From: Silicimonas sp. | GTDB taxonomy: Bacteria > Pseudomonadota > Alphaproteobacteria > Rhodobacterales > Rhodobacteraceae | Direction: 5' to 3' | NCBI GenBank assembly: GCA_013002465.1 | Contig: JABDJO010000135.1 | Location: forward strand, 1-47,659 | DNA: 47,659 nucleotides | Shown here: positions 35,918-44,568 of the stretch, one piece after another | Numbering within the stretch: position 1 is the stretch's first letter | Layout: each line of letters opens with the position of its first letter | Made by a program: the position numbers and the translations under genes | The notes under the pieces: model-generated | What the model was told of the DNA's origin: nothing | What the model saw: the letters and a program-made list of their open reading frames with translations, nothing else | The model's database searches: none

Positions 35918-37029
35918 TGGCCCGAATTGCGCAAGTCGACCTTTTCATGAACAACCTGACCCCGAAAGTGAAGCGGACGGACGCCATCCAAAGCTTCGAA
36001 AGTCAGGAAACGCCCTTTGTCAGAATTACCGACATGGAGGGGGCGGTTGGAATTGGCTATACTTATACCATTGGCCAGGGCGGCCCGGCGATCATGTCGC
36101 TTTTGCGCGAAACGCTGGCCCCGCAACTGATCGGGCGAGAAGCCGAAGAGATCGGGCGCATTTGGCGCGATCTCTTGTTTTCGACCCACGCCACCAGCGT
36201 TGGCGCCATCACATCGCTGGCGCTGGCAGCCATCGACACGGCCCTTTGGGATTTGCGGTGCAAGCGCGCGGGCCTGCCATTGTGGCGCATGCTGGGTGGG
36301 GCCAAGGACTCGGTGCCGATGTATACGACCGAAGGCGGGTGGCTGCATATTTCCACGGACGACCTTGTCGCCGATGCGGTTGACGCGCAACAGGCGGGTT
36401 TCTCTGGCAGCAAGATCAAGATCGGCCGCCCCCATCTGAACGAAGATCGCGAACGCTTGGCGGCAGTGCGCGAGGCCGTCGGGCCGAATTACGAGATCAT
36501 GGTAGACGCCAACCAGTGCTTTACGCGGGCCGAAGCGACGCGCCGCGCCCGCGTTCTGGAGGCGTTCAACATCGCCTGGTTCGAAGAACCGATGCCCGCC
36601 GATGATGTGATGGAACACAGGCTTTTGGCCGCATCGACTTCGGTTCCGATTGCGGTTGGCGAAAGCATGTATTCGCTGTCTCAGTTCAAGGACTACCTGG
36701 CAACCGGTGGTGCCGGTATCGTTCAGGTTGATGTCGCGCGCATTGGCGGCATTACCCCCTGGATGAAGGTTGCGCATCTGGCCGAGGCGCACAACGTCCC
36801 GGTCTGCCCCCATTTCTTGATGGAACTTCACGTCAGCCTTGTTTGCGCTATCCCGAATGCGCCCTGGTTGGAATATATCCCGCAACTGGACAGCCTGACA
36901 TCCTCGCCAATGACGATGAAAGATGGACGCGCCTATCCATCAAACGCGCCGGGGTTGGGCATAGACTGGGATGAAGACAGGCTGGAAGCCGATACGATCG
37001 AAGGATTGTCGGCCAGTATCGTGGCCTGA
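35917..37029 (+). CDS. enolase-superfamily acid-sugar dehydratase (mandelate-racemase subgroup)
   Basis: A 370-residue enolase-superfamily enzyme. The acid/base Lys motif is KIK (K166, K168). Metal ligands are D197 (VDANQ), E223 (WFEEP) and E249 (GES); the Asp-His dyad is D272 and H299 (CPHF). This complete mandelate-racemase-type set fits dehydration of a sugar acid such as L-fuconate, L-rhamnonate or galactarate. The exact acid cannot be read from sequence. Its place between a transporter and a mutarotase/dehydrogenase, with a lactonase in the divergent unit, supports the sugar-acid role. Confidence 0.87.
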   Translation: MARIAQVDLFMNNLTPKVKRTDAIQSFESQETPFVRITDMEGAVGIGYTYTIGQGGPAIMSLLRETLAPQLIGREAEEIGRIWRDLLFSTHATSVGAITSLALAAIDTALWDLRCKRAGLPLWRMLGGAKDSVPMYTTEGGWLHISTDDLVADAVDAQQAGFSGSKIKIGRPHLNEDRERLAAVREAVGPNYEIMVDANQCFTRAEATRRARVLEAFNIAWFEEPMPADDVMEHRLLAASTSVPIAVGESMYSLSQFKDYLATGGAGIVQVDVARIGGITPWMKVAHLAEAHNVPVCPHFLMELHVSLVCAIPNAPWLEYIPQLDSLTSSPMTMKDGRAYPSNAPGLGIDWDEDRLEADTIEGLSASIVA

Positions 37030-37049
37030 GTCATCAAGGAGGAGACGTC

Positions 37050-37379
37050 ATGGAACGCATGGGAATGGTGATCGGCCTTCACGCCGAACAGGTCGCGGAG
37101 TACAAACGTCTTCACGCAGACGTCTGGCCGGGAGTTCTGAAGATGATCTCGGAGTGCAACATCCGCAATTACTCGATCTATCTGAAAGAGCCCGAGAACC
37201 TGCTGTTCGGATACTGGGAATACCACGGCAGCGATTTCGACGCCGATGCCGCCAGGATGGCCGCCGACCCGGAAACCCAGCGGTGGTGGGATGTTTGCAA
37301 GCCCTGCCAAAACCCCCTGAAAACTCGAAAAGACGGGGAATGGTGGGCGATGATGGACGAGGTTTTTCACCTGGATTGA
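37050..37379 (+). CDS. rhaM: L-rhamnose mutarotase family protein
   Basis: A 109-residue RhaM/YiiL-type dimeric ferredoxin-like fold protein: ERMGMVIGLHAEQVAEYKRLHADVWPGVL then NYSIYLKEPENLLFGYWEY and the Trp-Trp pair near the end (RWWDV, WWAMMDEV). It interconverts the alpha and beta anomers of L-rhamnose or a related 6-deoxyhexose. This is the clearest clue that the operon handles a deoxy-sugar. It has a strong AAGGAGGAG site and lies 3 bases before the next gene. Confidence 0.88.
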   Translation: MERMGMVIGLHAEQVAEYKRLHADVWPGVLKMISECNIRNYSIYLKEPENLLFGYWEYHGSDFDADAARMAADPETQRWWDVCKPCQNPLKTRKDGEWWAMMDEVFHLD

Positions 37380-37382
37380 ACG

Positions 37383-38438
37383 ATGTTCGATGATCTGATG
37401 CAATTCTGGCCGCGCGCCAGCCAACCCAAACCCATCGTCATATTTGGCGCCGGGTCCATCGTATCTGACGCCCATTTGCCCGCCTACGCCAAGGCCGGTT
37501 ACAAAGTGATGGGGGTTTATGACCCGGACATTGAAAAGGCCACCCGTCTTGCCAGCGACCATGGATTTGATGCCTACACCTCACCAGAACAGGCGGCAGG
37601 CGCAAAGGATGTCGTCTTTGACCTTGCCACACCTCCTGACGCCCATGCCTTCATTCTGAGGTTACTCCCTGAGGGCGCTCCGGTCCTGATCCAAAAACCC
37701 ATGGGCAGCGATCTGGACGGAGCGTCTGAAATCTTGCGGATTTGCCGTGCGCGGCATCTCAAGGCGGCGGTCAATTTCCAACTGCGGTTTGCGCCGATGA
37801 TGCTGGCGCTCCAAGACGCGATCCAGCGCGGGATGTTGGGGCGCATCGTCGACTTTGACGCCTGGCTGGCGCTGAACACGCCCTGGGGCCTTTGGAAATT
37901 CCTGGAACCACTGCCGCGCGTGGAAATCAGCCTGCATTCGATCCACTACCTCGATTTCATCCGCAGCATCATTGGCGACCCAAACGGCGTTCACGCCAAG
38001 ACGCTGGGGCATCCATCCTCGAAGATCGCGCAAACCCGTACCGCTGCCATCCTGGACTATGGCGAAGACATTCGCTGTGCGCTGTCGATCAATCACAACC
38101 ATGCGTTCGGGCGAAAGTACCAGGCCTGCGAGTTTCGCATCTGTGGAACCGAGGGGGCCGCTTACCTGCAATTGGGCGTCAATCTCGATTACCCGAAAGG
38201 CGAGCCGGACATACTTGAAATCAACACCGGCGATGGCTGGCAATCTGTTGCACTGAAAGGCGCATGGTTTCCCGACGCATTTGCAAGCCGGATGAGCCAG
38301 CTTCAGCGTTTTGCCACTGGTGAAGACACCACGTTGATCAGCGGTGTCGAAGACGCCTGGACGACAATGGCACTTGTCGAAGCCGCTTATGAAAGCAGCG
38401 CCGCGCCTGCTACACCACTTGCCGACAAGCCCACTTAG
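37383..38438 (+). CDS. Gfo/Idh/MocA family dehydrogenase
   Basis: A 351-residue NAD(P)-dependent oxidoreductase: Rossmann start PIVIFGAGSIVSDAHLPAY (17-35), the IQKPMG version of the EKP motif near 103-108, and the C-terminal GFO/IDH barrel. In this operon it could oxidise the sugar at C1 to the lactone or act on another hydroxyl. It is last in the plus-strand operon. A small hairpin (38438-38462) lies between it and the convergent PhyH gene. Confidence 0.87.
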   Translation: MFDDLMQFWPRASQPKPIVIFGAGSIVSDAHLPAYAKAGYKVMGVYDPDIEKATRLASDHGFDAYTSPEQAAGAKDVVFDLATPPDAHAFILRLLPEGAPVLIQKPMGSDLDGASEILRICRARHLKAAVNFQLRFAPMMLALQDAIQRGMLGRIVDFDAWLALNTPWGLWKFLEPLPRVEISLHSIHYLDFIRSIIGDPNGVHAKTLGHPSSKIAQTRTAAILDYGEDIRCALSINHNHAFGRKYQACEFRICGTEGAAYLQLGVNLDYPKGEPDILEINTGDGWQSVALKGAWFPDAFASRMSQLQRFATGEDTTLISGVEDAWTTMALVEAAYESSAAPATPLADKPT

Positions 38439-38462
38439 CCCAGGCACATTTTTGTTCTGGGC
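38438..38462. terminator. weak bidirectional hairpin between convergent genes
   Basis: GCCCAG and CTGGGC form a 6-bp stem around a T-rich loop between the convergent dehydrogenase and PhyH genes. There is no clear T-run after the stem on either strand, so termination would be weak. Confidence 0.35.
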
Positions 38463-38471
38463 CGTGCGCCT

Positions 38472-39299
38472 TTATAGAAACAGCTTTTTGCGAAGCTCTG
38501 CTTCCCTGCGGCAAATCGCGAAATCCTGTTCCAGCAGCGAGCCCCGCGGCGTGGCTGCGATGTCGAAGTTCTTGTACCGATCAACGCCGCTTGCAATCGC
38601 CACGAGCGGGCGGTCGCCGGATTCCTGTTTCATTGATGGTCGGATATAGCGGATGGCAACACCGATACGCCGGTCGTTCGACGTGTTCGGACCCGATGCA
38701 TGGAACAAGTGCCCATGGTGCATGGAGGCCTGCCCCGGCTTCAGTTCACAAAGAACCGCGTCGGCTTCGTCGACATCCACCGCGATCTCTTGTCCGCGCG
38801 ACAGCAAATTGTCATCGGCGTAAGTGTCGACATGTTCGACGATGCGTTGTTTGTGACTGCCCGGAACGAACTTCATGCAGCCGCTTTCCCGGTTGGCCGG
38901 CGAAAGCGCCACCCAGCAAGTCACTTCCTCGGCGTCGTCCAGCCCCCAGTAAGTCAGGTCCTGGTGCCACGACACGATCTTGTCGGACTTGGCAGGCTTG
39001 ATGAACAGCGCGCCGCTATAAACCAGAAGATCGGGACCAAGCACGGATGATATGGCGTCGATGATCTTTGGGTGCCGGATCAGAGCGTCGAAACTTGGCA
39101 ACAAGCGGTCGGGATAGGTACGCAGCAGGGCCAGGCGGTCCGGGTCATTGGCAAGCTTTGCCTCTGCGCGTTCCACGTCGCCGCGAAGTGCCTGCGCTTT
39201 CTCTTCGCTCAAGACGTCAATGGGCAACACGAACCCGTCGCGCGCATATGCGTCCGCAATTTTGTCAGGCGACATGAAATGGGCGGCAGTGATGTTCAT
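38472..39299 (-). CDS. phytanoyl-CoA dioxygenase (PhyH) family protein
   Basis: A 275-residue Fe(II)/2-oxoglutarate oxygenase of the PhyH family. The HxD pair is in SWHQDLTYW (about 113-121) and the distal His and Arg are in MHHGHLFHASGPN and DRRIGVAIRYI. Bacterial members hydroxylate varied small molecules and include the ectoine hydroxylase. The substrate here is unknown. The ATG at 39299 is used because the conserved start is there; the in-frame residues upstream look non-coding. It is divergent from a LysR gene, its likely regulator. Confidence 0.87.
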   Translation of the reverse strand: MNITAAHFMSPDKIADAYARDGFVLPIDVLSEEKAQALRGDVERAEAKLANDPDRLALLRTYPDRLLPSFDALIRHPKIIDAISSVLGPDLLVYSGALFIKPAKSDKIVSWHQDLTYWGLDDAEEVTCWVALSPANRESGCMKFVPGSHKQRIVEHVDTYADDNLLSRGQEIAVDVDEADAVLCELKPGQASMHHGHLFHASGPNTSNDRRIGVAIRYIRPSMKQESGDRPLVAIASGVDRYKNFDIAATPRGSLLEQDFAICRREAELRKKLFL

Positions 39300-39399
39300 T
39301 AAGGCGACTCCTGTTCCTGAATGCTGGCCGCATCCTCGCACGACTTTCCAAATCTGAAAAATTGATTAAACTAGTCAATAATTATTGAAAATTTGGATA
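39300..39399. promoter_or_regulatory. phyH/lysR divergent operator region
   Basis: This AT-rich gap contains ATTGA-N9-TCAAT (39361-39379), a T-N11-A style LysR site, overlapping a perfect 14-bp palindrome TCAATAATTATTGA (39375-39388). Both sit immediately before the LysR start and upstream of phyH, as expected for autoregulation and activation of the divergent gene. Confidence 0.6.
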
Positions 39400-40290
39400 A
39401 TGATGCGTCTGTCTGGCTTCAATCTCAATCAACTGGTCTGTCTTGAAGCATTACTTGCAGAAGGCAACGTCACCAAAGCTGCGCAACGTGCCTACCTCAG
39501 TCAATCGGCCATGAGCGCCGTCCTTGCGCAACTGCGATCGCATTTTGATGATGCCTTGCTGGTGCGATCCGGACGCGGCATGGTCCTGACCCCTTTTGCC
39601 CGAAGTTTGATCGCCCCGATGAACGAGCTTTTGTCTCAGGCCCAGTCCTTTGCTTCGCTTCGGCCGAACGAGGCGACATCAGATATTGAACGTCGAATGA
39701 CGATCGTCGCGTCCGAATTTACCCTTCAGACCTACCTGGCACCTGCAATCACCAAATCCATTGGCGAATTGCCGGGATTGCGATTTGACGTACTTCCCTT
39801 GTCGGAAAACTCTGGCAAGCTGCTTCAGAATGGTGAGGTGGATCTTCTGCTGGCCGGTCAGTCGCTTGATGTGGGTATGCCGCCAAAGGTCGAAGTTTTT
39901 TCCGACGCCTTTGTTTGTCTGTCCTGCGCCGAGCACGGCCCGCAGGCAGGGCAACTGACACAACAGGATTACTTGGAGCGGGATCACGTCGTCGTCAAAT
40001 ACACAAGACACCAGATGACTCATGACGACGAAGAAGTGTTGAGACGCGAGGGCCATAGCCGAAATCGGCAAATCACGGTGTGGTCGTACGCGCTGGTGCC
40101 TTACCTTATCTGCGGCACGGACATGATTGCGACAGTTCCCGAGCGTTCAGCAATGCAAATCGCCCAAAGATGGCCGGTGAATGTCCATCCCTTTCCGTTC
40201 GACCACAACCCGGTTCGGGTTTTTGCATACTGGCATTCCAGTCGAGACTCTGACGAGGTCCTTTCCCGGTTCATGAGCCGACTTGAATGA
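39400..40290 (+). CDS. LysR-family transcriptional regulator
   Basis: A 296-residue LysR protein: winged helix LNQLVCLEALLAEGNVTKAAQRAYLSQSAMSAVLAQLRSHFDDALLVRSGRGM (about 9-61) and a two-subdomain effector part. The layout resembles the NodD/SyrM-like branch. The ATG at 39400 is chosen; a TTG 5 codons upstream is less likely and no strong ribosome site is seen. Probable target is the divergent phyH gene. The coinducer is unknown. Confidence 0.9.
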   Translation: MMRLSGFNLNQLVCLEALLAEGNVTKAAQRAYLSQSAMSAVLAQLRSHFDDALLVRSGRGMVLTPFARSLIAPMNELLSQAQSFASLRPNEATSDIERRMTIVASEFTLQTYLAPAITKSIGELPGLRFDVLPLSENSGKLLQNGEVDLLLAGQSLDVGMPPKVEVFSDAFVCLSCAEHGPQAGQLTQQDYLERDHVVVKYTRHQMTHDDEEVLRREGHSRNRQITVWSYALVPYLICGTDMIATVPERSAMQIAQRWPVNVHPFPFDHNPVRVFAYWHSSRDSDEVLSRFMSRLE

Positions 40291-40311
40291 CGCACAAACC
40301 CTACGTTTCCC

Positions 40312-40343
40312 CCAAAAAAAGAACCCCGCCTTGCTAGGCGGGG
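40312..40343 (-). terminator. Rho-independent terminator of ccrM
   Basis: On the minus strand CCCCGCC-TAGCAA-GGCGGGG is followed by TTCTTTTTTT. This is a strong stem plus U-tract about 65 bases after the ccrM stop. Confidence 0.92.
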
Positions 40344-40406
40344 TCAGGTACCGGGCTCATGGGCGGCCACGAGGCGCCGGGCGGTAAGCTTTTGTCGCGA
40401 GGGAAA

Positions 40407-41594
<1,188 letters not shown>

Positions 41595-41615
41595 AGAAGG
41601 TTAGAAAATTTCTGG

Positions 41616-42218
41616 TCACAACATATTGTGGACGGTTTTGAAGGAACGTCTATGATGTGGGGTCAGCCCTAGGGCCAAAAGTGCCTCGCGATGCAGTTTT
41701 GTCGGGTAACCCGCGTTCTTTTCCCATCCATAGCCCGGAAATACGCGCGCCAAATCGGTCATCAGACGGTCTCGGGTGACCTTGGCCACGATCGACGCTG
41801 CTGCGATTGAGAGGCTGCGTGCATCCCCCTTGATCACCGCGGTGGACGGGCACAACAGCCCCTTAGGGATGAAGTTTCCGTCGATCAACGCATGGCAGGG
41901 CGGCTTTGGCAGCCCGGCAACTGCCCGCTCCATCGCCAGGTGCGAGGCATAGAGGATGTTCAAGCGGTCAATCTCTTCGACCGAGGCATGGGCGATGGAC
42001 ACCTTTGCCGCATCCATGATTTCGTCAAATAGCCGGTCGCGCACCCTGGGCGAAAGCGCTTTTGAATCGTCCAACCCATCCGGCACACGGTCACGATCCA
42101 ACACCACCGCCGCTGCGGTCACCGGTCCGGCCAGGGGGCCTCGTCCAACTTCATCGACGCCTGCAACTATGCGTGCGCCATTGGCAAAGGCGATATCTTC
42201 CTCCTGAAAATCCGGCAT
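41616..42218 (-). CDS. rnhB: ribonuclease HII
   Basis: RNase HII, 200 residues. It cuts the RNA strand of RNA-DNA hybrids, including single ribonucleotides. Catalytic acidic residues are in [14 protein letters not shown] (about 18-31) and the DDSK and LIDGN segments; the C-terminal [21 protein letters not shown] is typical. The ATG at 42218 gives the short N-terminus usual in this group; a GTG at 42260 with an AAAGGA site would add 14 residues. It is upstream of ccrM on the same strand. Confidence 0.95.
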   Translation of the reverse strand: MPDFQEEDIAFANGARIVAGVDEVGRGPLAGPVTAAAVVLDRDRVPDGLDDSKALSPRVRDRLFDEIMDAAKVSIAHASVEEIDRLNILYASHLAMERAVAGLPKPPCHALIDGNFIPKGLLCPSTAVIKGDARSLSIAAASIVAKVTRDRLMTDLARVFPGYGWEKNAGYPTKLHREALLALGLTPHHRRSFKTVHNML

Positions 42219-42293
42219 GACACGACCAAACCCGGTTTCCTGAAAAGTGGCAACCTGCACGTCGCAAGTTTCCTTTCGGAGATGTCAGAAGAT

Positions 42294-42330
42294 AAAAAAA
42301 GGGCGGCGGCCCCTTGTCGGACCGCCGCCC
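42294..42330 (-). terminator. Rho-independent terminator
   Basis: On the minus strand GGGCGGCGG and CCGCCGCCC arms (9 bp) are followed by a run of T with one interruption. It ends transcription coming from the secreted Cys-repeat protein gene at 42499-43005, before rnhB. Confidence 0.88.
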
Positions 42331-42419
42331 ACTCGAACCCCCTCCACTCATCAAGGAACACCACACACAAACACCCAGTCACTCGTCAAAACCGAAACCA
42401 AGTCACTTGTGAATTGAGC

Positions 42420-42443
42420 GGGCCAGGGGAGACACCCTGGCCC
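42420..42443. other. stable hairpin in the 3' region of the Cys-repeat gene
   Basis: GGGCCAGGG (42420-42428) and CCCTGGCCC (42435-42443) form a perfect 9-bp stem with a 6-base loop. No T-run follows, so it is not a classical terminator. It may protect the 3' end of the minus-strand message or be part of a small RNA. Confidence 0.55.
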
Positions 42444-42498
42444 ACCGGCGCGAAGATGGAGATGTGCGGGATGATCGCGCCGGTATCTTTTTGCCGCC

Positions 42499-43005
42499 CT
42501 AGCGGCGGGCGACGCGCCAGCCATCACGCGACAGGCAGCGTGATCCATAAACCGTCCGGGTTCCGCGGCTGGTACGGATGAAGCGCTGGCAATGGTCCGG
42601 CAGCTTCTTGGCGTGCTGATAAGTCCGATTGAGGCAGCGGCTGGCATAGACCAGGCGATCACGGCCCCTGTTGTTGTCAAGAACGCGCAGGCAACGATCG
42701 GGCAGCGGCCTTTTCTTGTATCCACGCTGGGTCGAGCGGCGTGGTTTGTCGATGCGGCGCAGTTCGCCCTCGACGGCGCGGCGACCGGAGTAGTTATCAA
42801 CCGACCCATAATCGGGATAGTAGGTCTGGTTGTTAACCTTGCGGCGGTCGCGTCGGTCGTCGGCGACCTTGGCAAGAATGCCGATCACGGCAAGCCCGGC
42901 AAGAACCTTAGCGACATCATTGCTGTCGGCCGAGGCCGGTGCAGGCGCGACCGATAGGCCAAGCGCAGTAACGGCTGAAAGTGCGAAAGTGCTGAAACGG
43001 GTCAT
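42499..43005 (-). CDS. secreted protein with duplicated Cys motif, unknown function
   Basis: A 168-residue protein with a signal peptide (TALGLSVAPAPASA, cleavage near 26), a short hydrophobic stretch (VLAGLAVIGILAKVA) and a basic tail. The C-terminal half repeats one motif twice, LPDRC...RG...VYASRCL and LPDHC...RG...VYGSRCL, about 40 residues apart, suggesting two small disulfide units. Not recognised as a known family. The 5' leader can mask its ribosome site (43012-43081) and a terminator follows at 42294-42330, so it is a single-gene unit. Confidence 0.72.
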   Translation of the reverse strand: MTRFSTFALSAVTALGLSVAPAPASADSNDVAKVLAGLAVIGILAKVADDRRDRRKVNNQTYYPDYGSVDNYSGRRAVEGELRRIDKPRRSTQRGYKKRPLPDRCLRVLDNNRGRDRLVYASRCLNRTYQHAKKLPDHCQRFIRTSRGTRTVYGSRCLSRDGWRVARR

Positions 43006-43011
43006 GTGTTA

Positions 43012-43081
43012 CCCCCAATGGTGTTACAGTTCGGCGAAATCGGTCGCCATGACATGCCGTCACATTGGGGGAAACCGAGCT
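43012..43081 (-). promoter_or_regulatory. leader that can mask the ribosome site of the Cys-repeat gene
   Basis: On the minus strand CCCCCAATG (complement of 43073-43081) pairs exactly with CATTGGGGG (complement of 43012-43020). The second arm contains the GGGGG ribosome site 7 bases before the ATG. A smaller hairpin GGCGA-CCGATT-TCGCC (43033-43048) lies in the loop. This arrangement could act as a thermosensor, a protein-binding leader or an sRNA target. Confidence 0.55.
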
Positions 43082-43175
43082 TGACGCTCAATATCGGCAC
43101 GGTGATATGGGATAACACCTGGATAACCACCCGATGTTATTGATTTTCGCACACCTTGCGGCCAGTGTCGGGCCC

Positions 43176-43469
43176 ATGTTCACGCGTTCTTTTCTTTTTG
43201 CCCTTCTTGGCCTCTTGTTCCTTGCAATCCCCGCCGAGGCGGCTTGCTATGCAGATTACAAGGCCAAAAAGGAAAACCCGCTCCGGCTTCACTATGGTGT
43301 CATGCGGATCGACTCCAACCCCTGCACCATGTCAAACACGGTACGGCAGGTTGTGGCGCAGCGGTTGAAGGCATCGGGCTGGAAGCTTTTGCAGGTCCAG
43401 TCGGTGTTCGACGACAGCGGTTTGGCAAGAAGGAAAAAGGATGCAGGACAGTTCTTCCTCCGTTTCTGA
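43176..43469 (+). CDS. small exported protein of unknown function
   Basis: A 97-residue protein with a clear signal peptide (FTRSFLFALLGLLFLAIPAEA-AC) and a mature part with two Cys (CYADYKAKKE ... NPCTM) that could form one disulfide. An upstream ATG at 43134 would extend it by 14 residues, but the signal peptide fits 43176. Its end overlaps the next gene by 29 bases in another frame, so the two are coupled. No family recognised; the C-terminal half (QVVAQRLKASGWKLLQVQSVF) looks like an alpha/beta fold. Confidence 0.68.
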   Translation: MFTRSFLFALLGLLFLAIPAEAACYADYKAKKENPLRLHYGVMRIDSNPCTMSNTVRQVVAQRLKASGWKLLQVQSVFDDSGLARRKKDAGQFFLRF

Positions 43470-44145
43470 GGCCAGGGCCGCTGGCACGCGGGTCGTTGGC
43501 TTCGGAATTGTCGCCGTCGTTCTGATTCTTGGCGGGGCCGGTGCCTTTCTTTTACTCAACCTGCCCGATGCCAATGCTTTCAATGCCCGGGTCGAACAGC
43601 TTTTTGTCGATAATGCCGATCTGACCTCGGCCGCCGAGATCAAACTTCTGGAAATCCTCGCCCAGTCAGGCACCGCCTTTTCCGAGGTTCTCTCGGGCTA
43701 TCGCTTGGTGATCTTCGTTCTGATGCTGTTTGCCACCGGTCTGCTGGTGGCCAGCCTTGTCTTTGTCGTTACAATCATCCTTCTCAATCGCCGCATCGGG
43801 GCCATCGAACGTCAGGGCATCCAGGTGTCGTCGCTGACCATCAATCGCGAAGAGAACATCGTCATTCTGAACGACATGGAGTTCAAACTGACCGGGGCAG
43901 CTGTCGAAACGATCTCGGTCCTGGCCGAGGCGCGGATGGACGGCGATGTTCTGTCAGGAGCCCAGATCGAGGGCATGATCTCTGGACGTGACGCCGAGGA
44001 CTGCGAAGAGGCTTCGGGGGCAACGCGGATCAAACGGCTGCGCGATGCCCTGGGCAACCAGATGGTTGCGGAACTGTTGATCAAGACTGTTGCGCGGCAG
44101 GGATATGTTCTGGCGATTGATCAGAATGCGATCCGCGTCGTCTAA
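43441..44145 (+). CDS. membrane protein with C-terminal winged-helix domain
   Basis: A 234-residue protein with membrane segments at about 17-41 and 87-115, a short periplasmic loop between them, and a cytoplasmic C-terminus (132-230) that reads like an OmpR/PhoB-type winged helix: ILNDMEFKLTGAAVETISVLAEAR ... RIKRLRDALGNQMVAELLIKTVARQGYVLAI. The order is the reverse of ToxR/CadC, where the DNA-binding domain is N-terminal. It may be a membrane-tethered regulator sensing the envelope, perhaps with the exported protein encoded just upstream. AAGGA precedes the ATG. Confidence 0.75.
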   Translation: MQDSSSSVSEARAAGTRVVGFGIVAVVLILGGAGAFLLLNLPDANAFNARVEQLFVDNADLTSAAEIKLLEILAQSGTAFSEVLSGYRLVIFVLMLFATGLLVASLVFVVTIILLNRRIGAIERQGIQVSSLTINREENIVILNDMEFKLTGAAVETISVLAEARMDGDVLSGAQIEGMISGRDAEDCEEASGATRIKRLRDALGNQMVAELLIKTVARQGYVLAIDQNAIRVV

Positions 44146-44568
44146 CGCGGCGGTTCACGGGGCATTTTCTGAATACGTTAACCAAAACTGACGCAGTATC
44201 CGGTTTTTTCCCATTAGCGCGCCGACCCAATGCTTCTTAAATCAAAGAAGCCGGGTCGCTCAATCATCCCTGTGCGGGTCGGCTCCCCCGGTCGGATGAT
44301 TGCGACCCCAGCAGCCGATCGGGGGATTACCAAGTGCGTGTCTGTACGAGTTTACGTGTGTGAAGATGTGTGAAGGCGTAATCGGTGCGGCGCTAGCGCG
44401 CCATGGTACGGGTGGGGGACCGGTCCATTTTGGGGACCATATGGGCCGGCCCTTCGTCACATCCAAGCAACATGGCTGCCCAAGGCCTGTGCGCGACAAA
44501 GGCATTCGCCGCGGGCCAACGCGTTCTTTCCATTGCTTCGGTCCGGCAGCCGCAATTTGAGGTTGGCT
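44146..44568. other. 423-base region between convergent genes, no credible gene
   Basis: Frames here lack ribosome sites and family signatures. The left half is rich in inverted repeats (see the structured RNA candidate at 44233-44325). The right half has a GTGTGAAG direct repeat (near 44357 and 44366) and GC-rich inverted repeats around 44420-44460. A small RNA gene is more likely than a protein gene. Confidence 0.5.
44233..44325. ncRNA. candidate structured RNA
   Basis: Three stems can form. CTTCTT/AAGAAG is at 44233-44250. A 15-bp stem with a 2-base bulge joins 44253-44269 (GGGTCGC-TC-AATCATCC) to 44294-44308. An 11-bp stem with one G-U pair joins CCCCCGGTCGG (44285-44295) to CCGATCGGGGG (44315-44325). 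The second and third stems interlock and share two bases, so they would form a pseudoknot or switch between two states. The strand is not known; no promoter or terminator is clear. Confidence 0.4.

Noticed and set aside
35872-36885. 337-residue minus-strand frame opposite the enolase-superfamily gene
   Set aside because: Shadow of a gene whose catalytic residues are all in place on the other strand.
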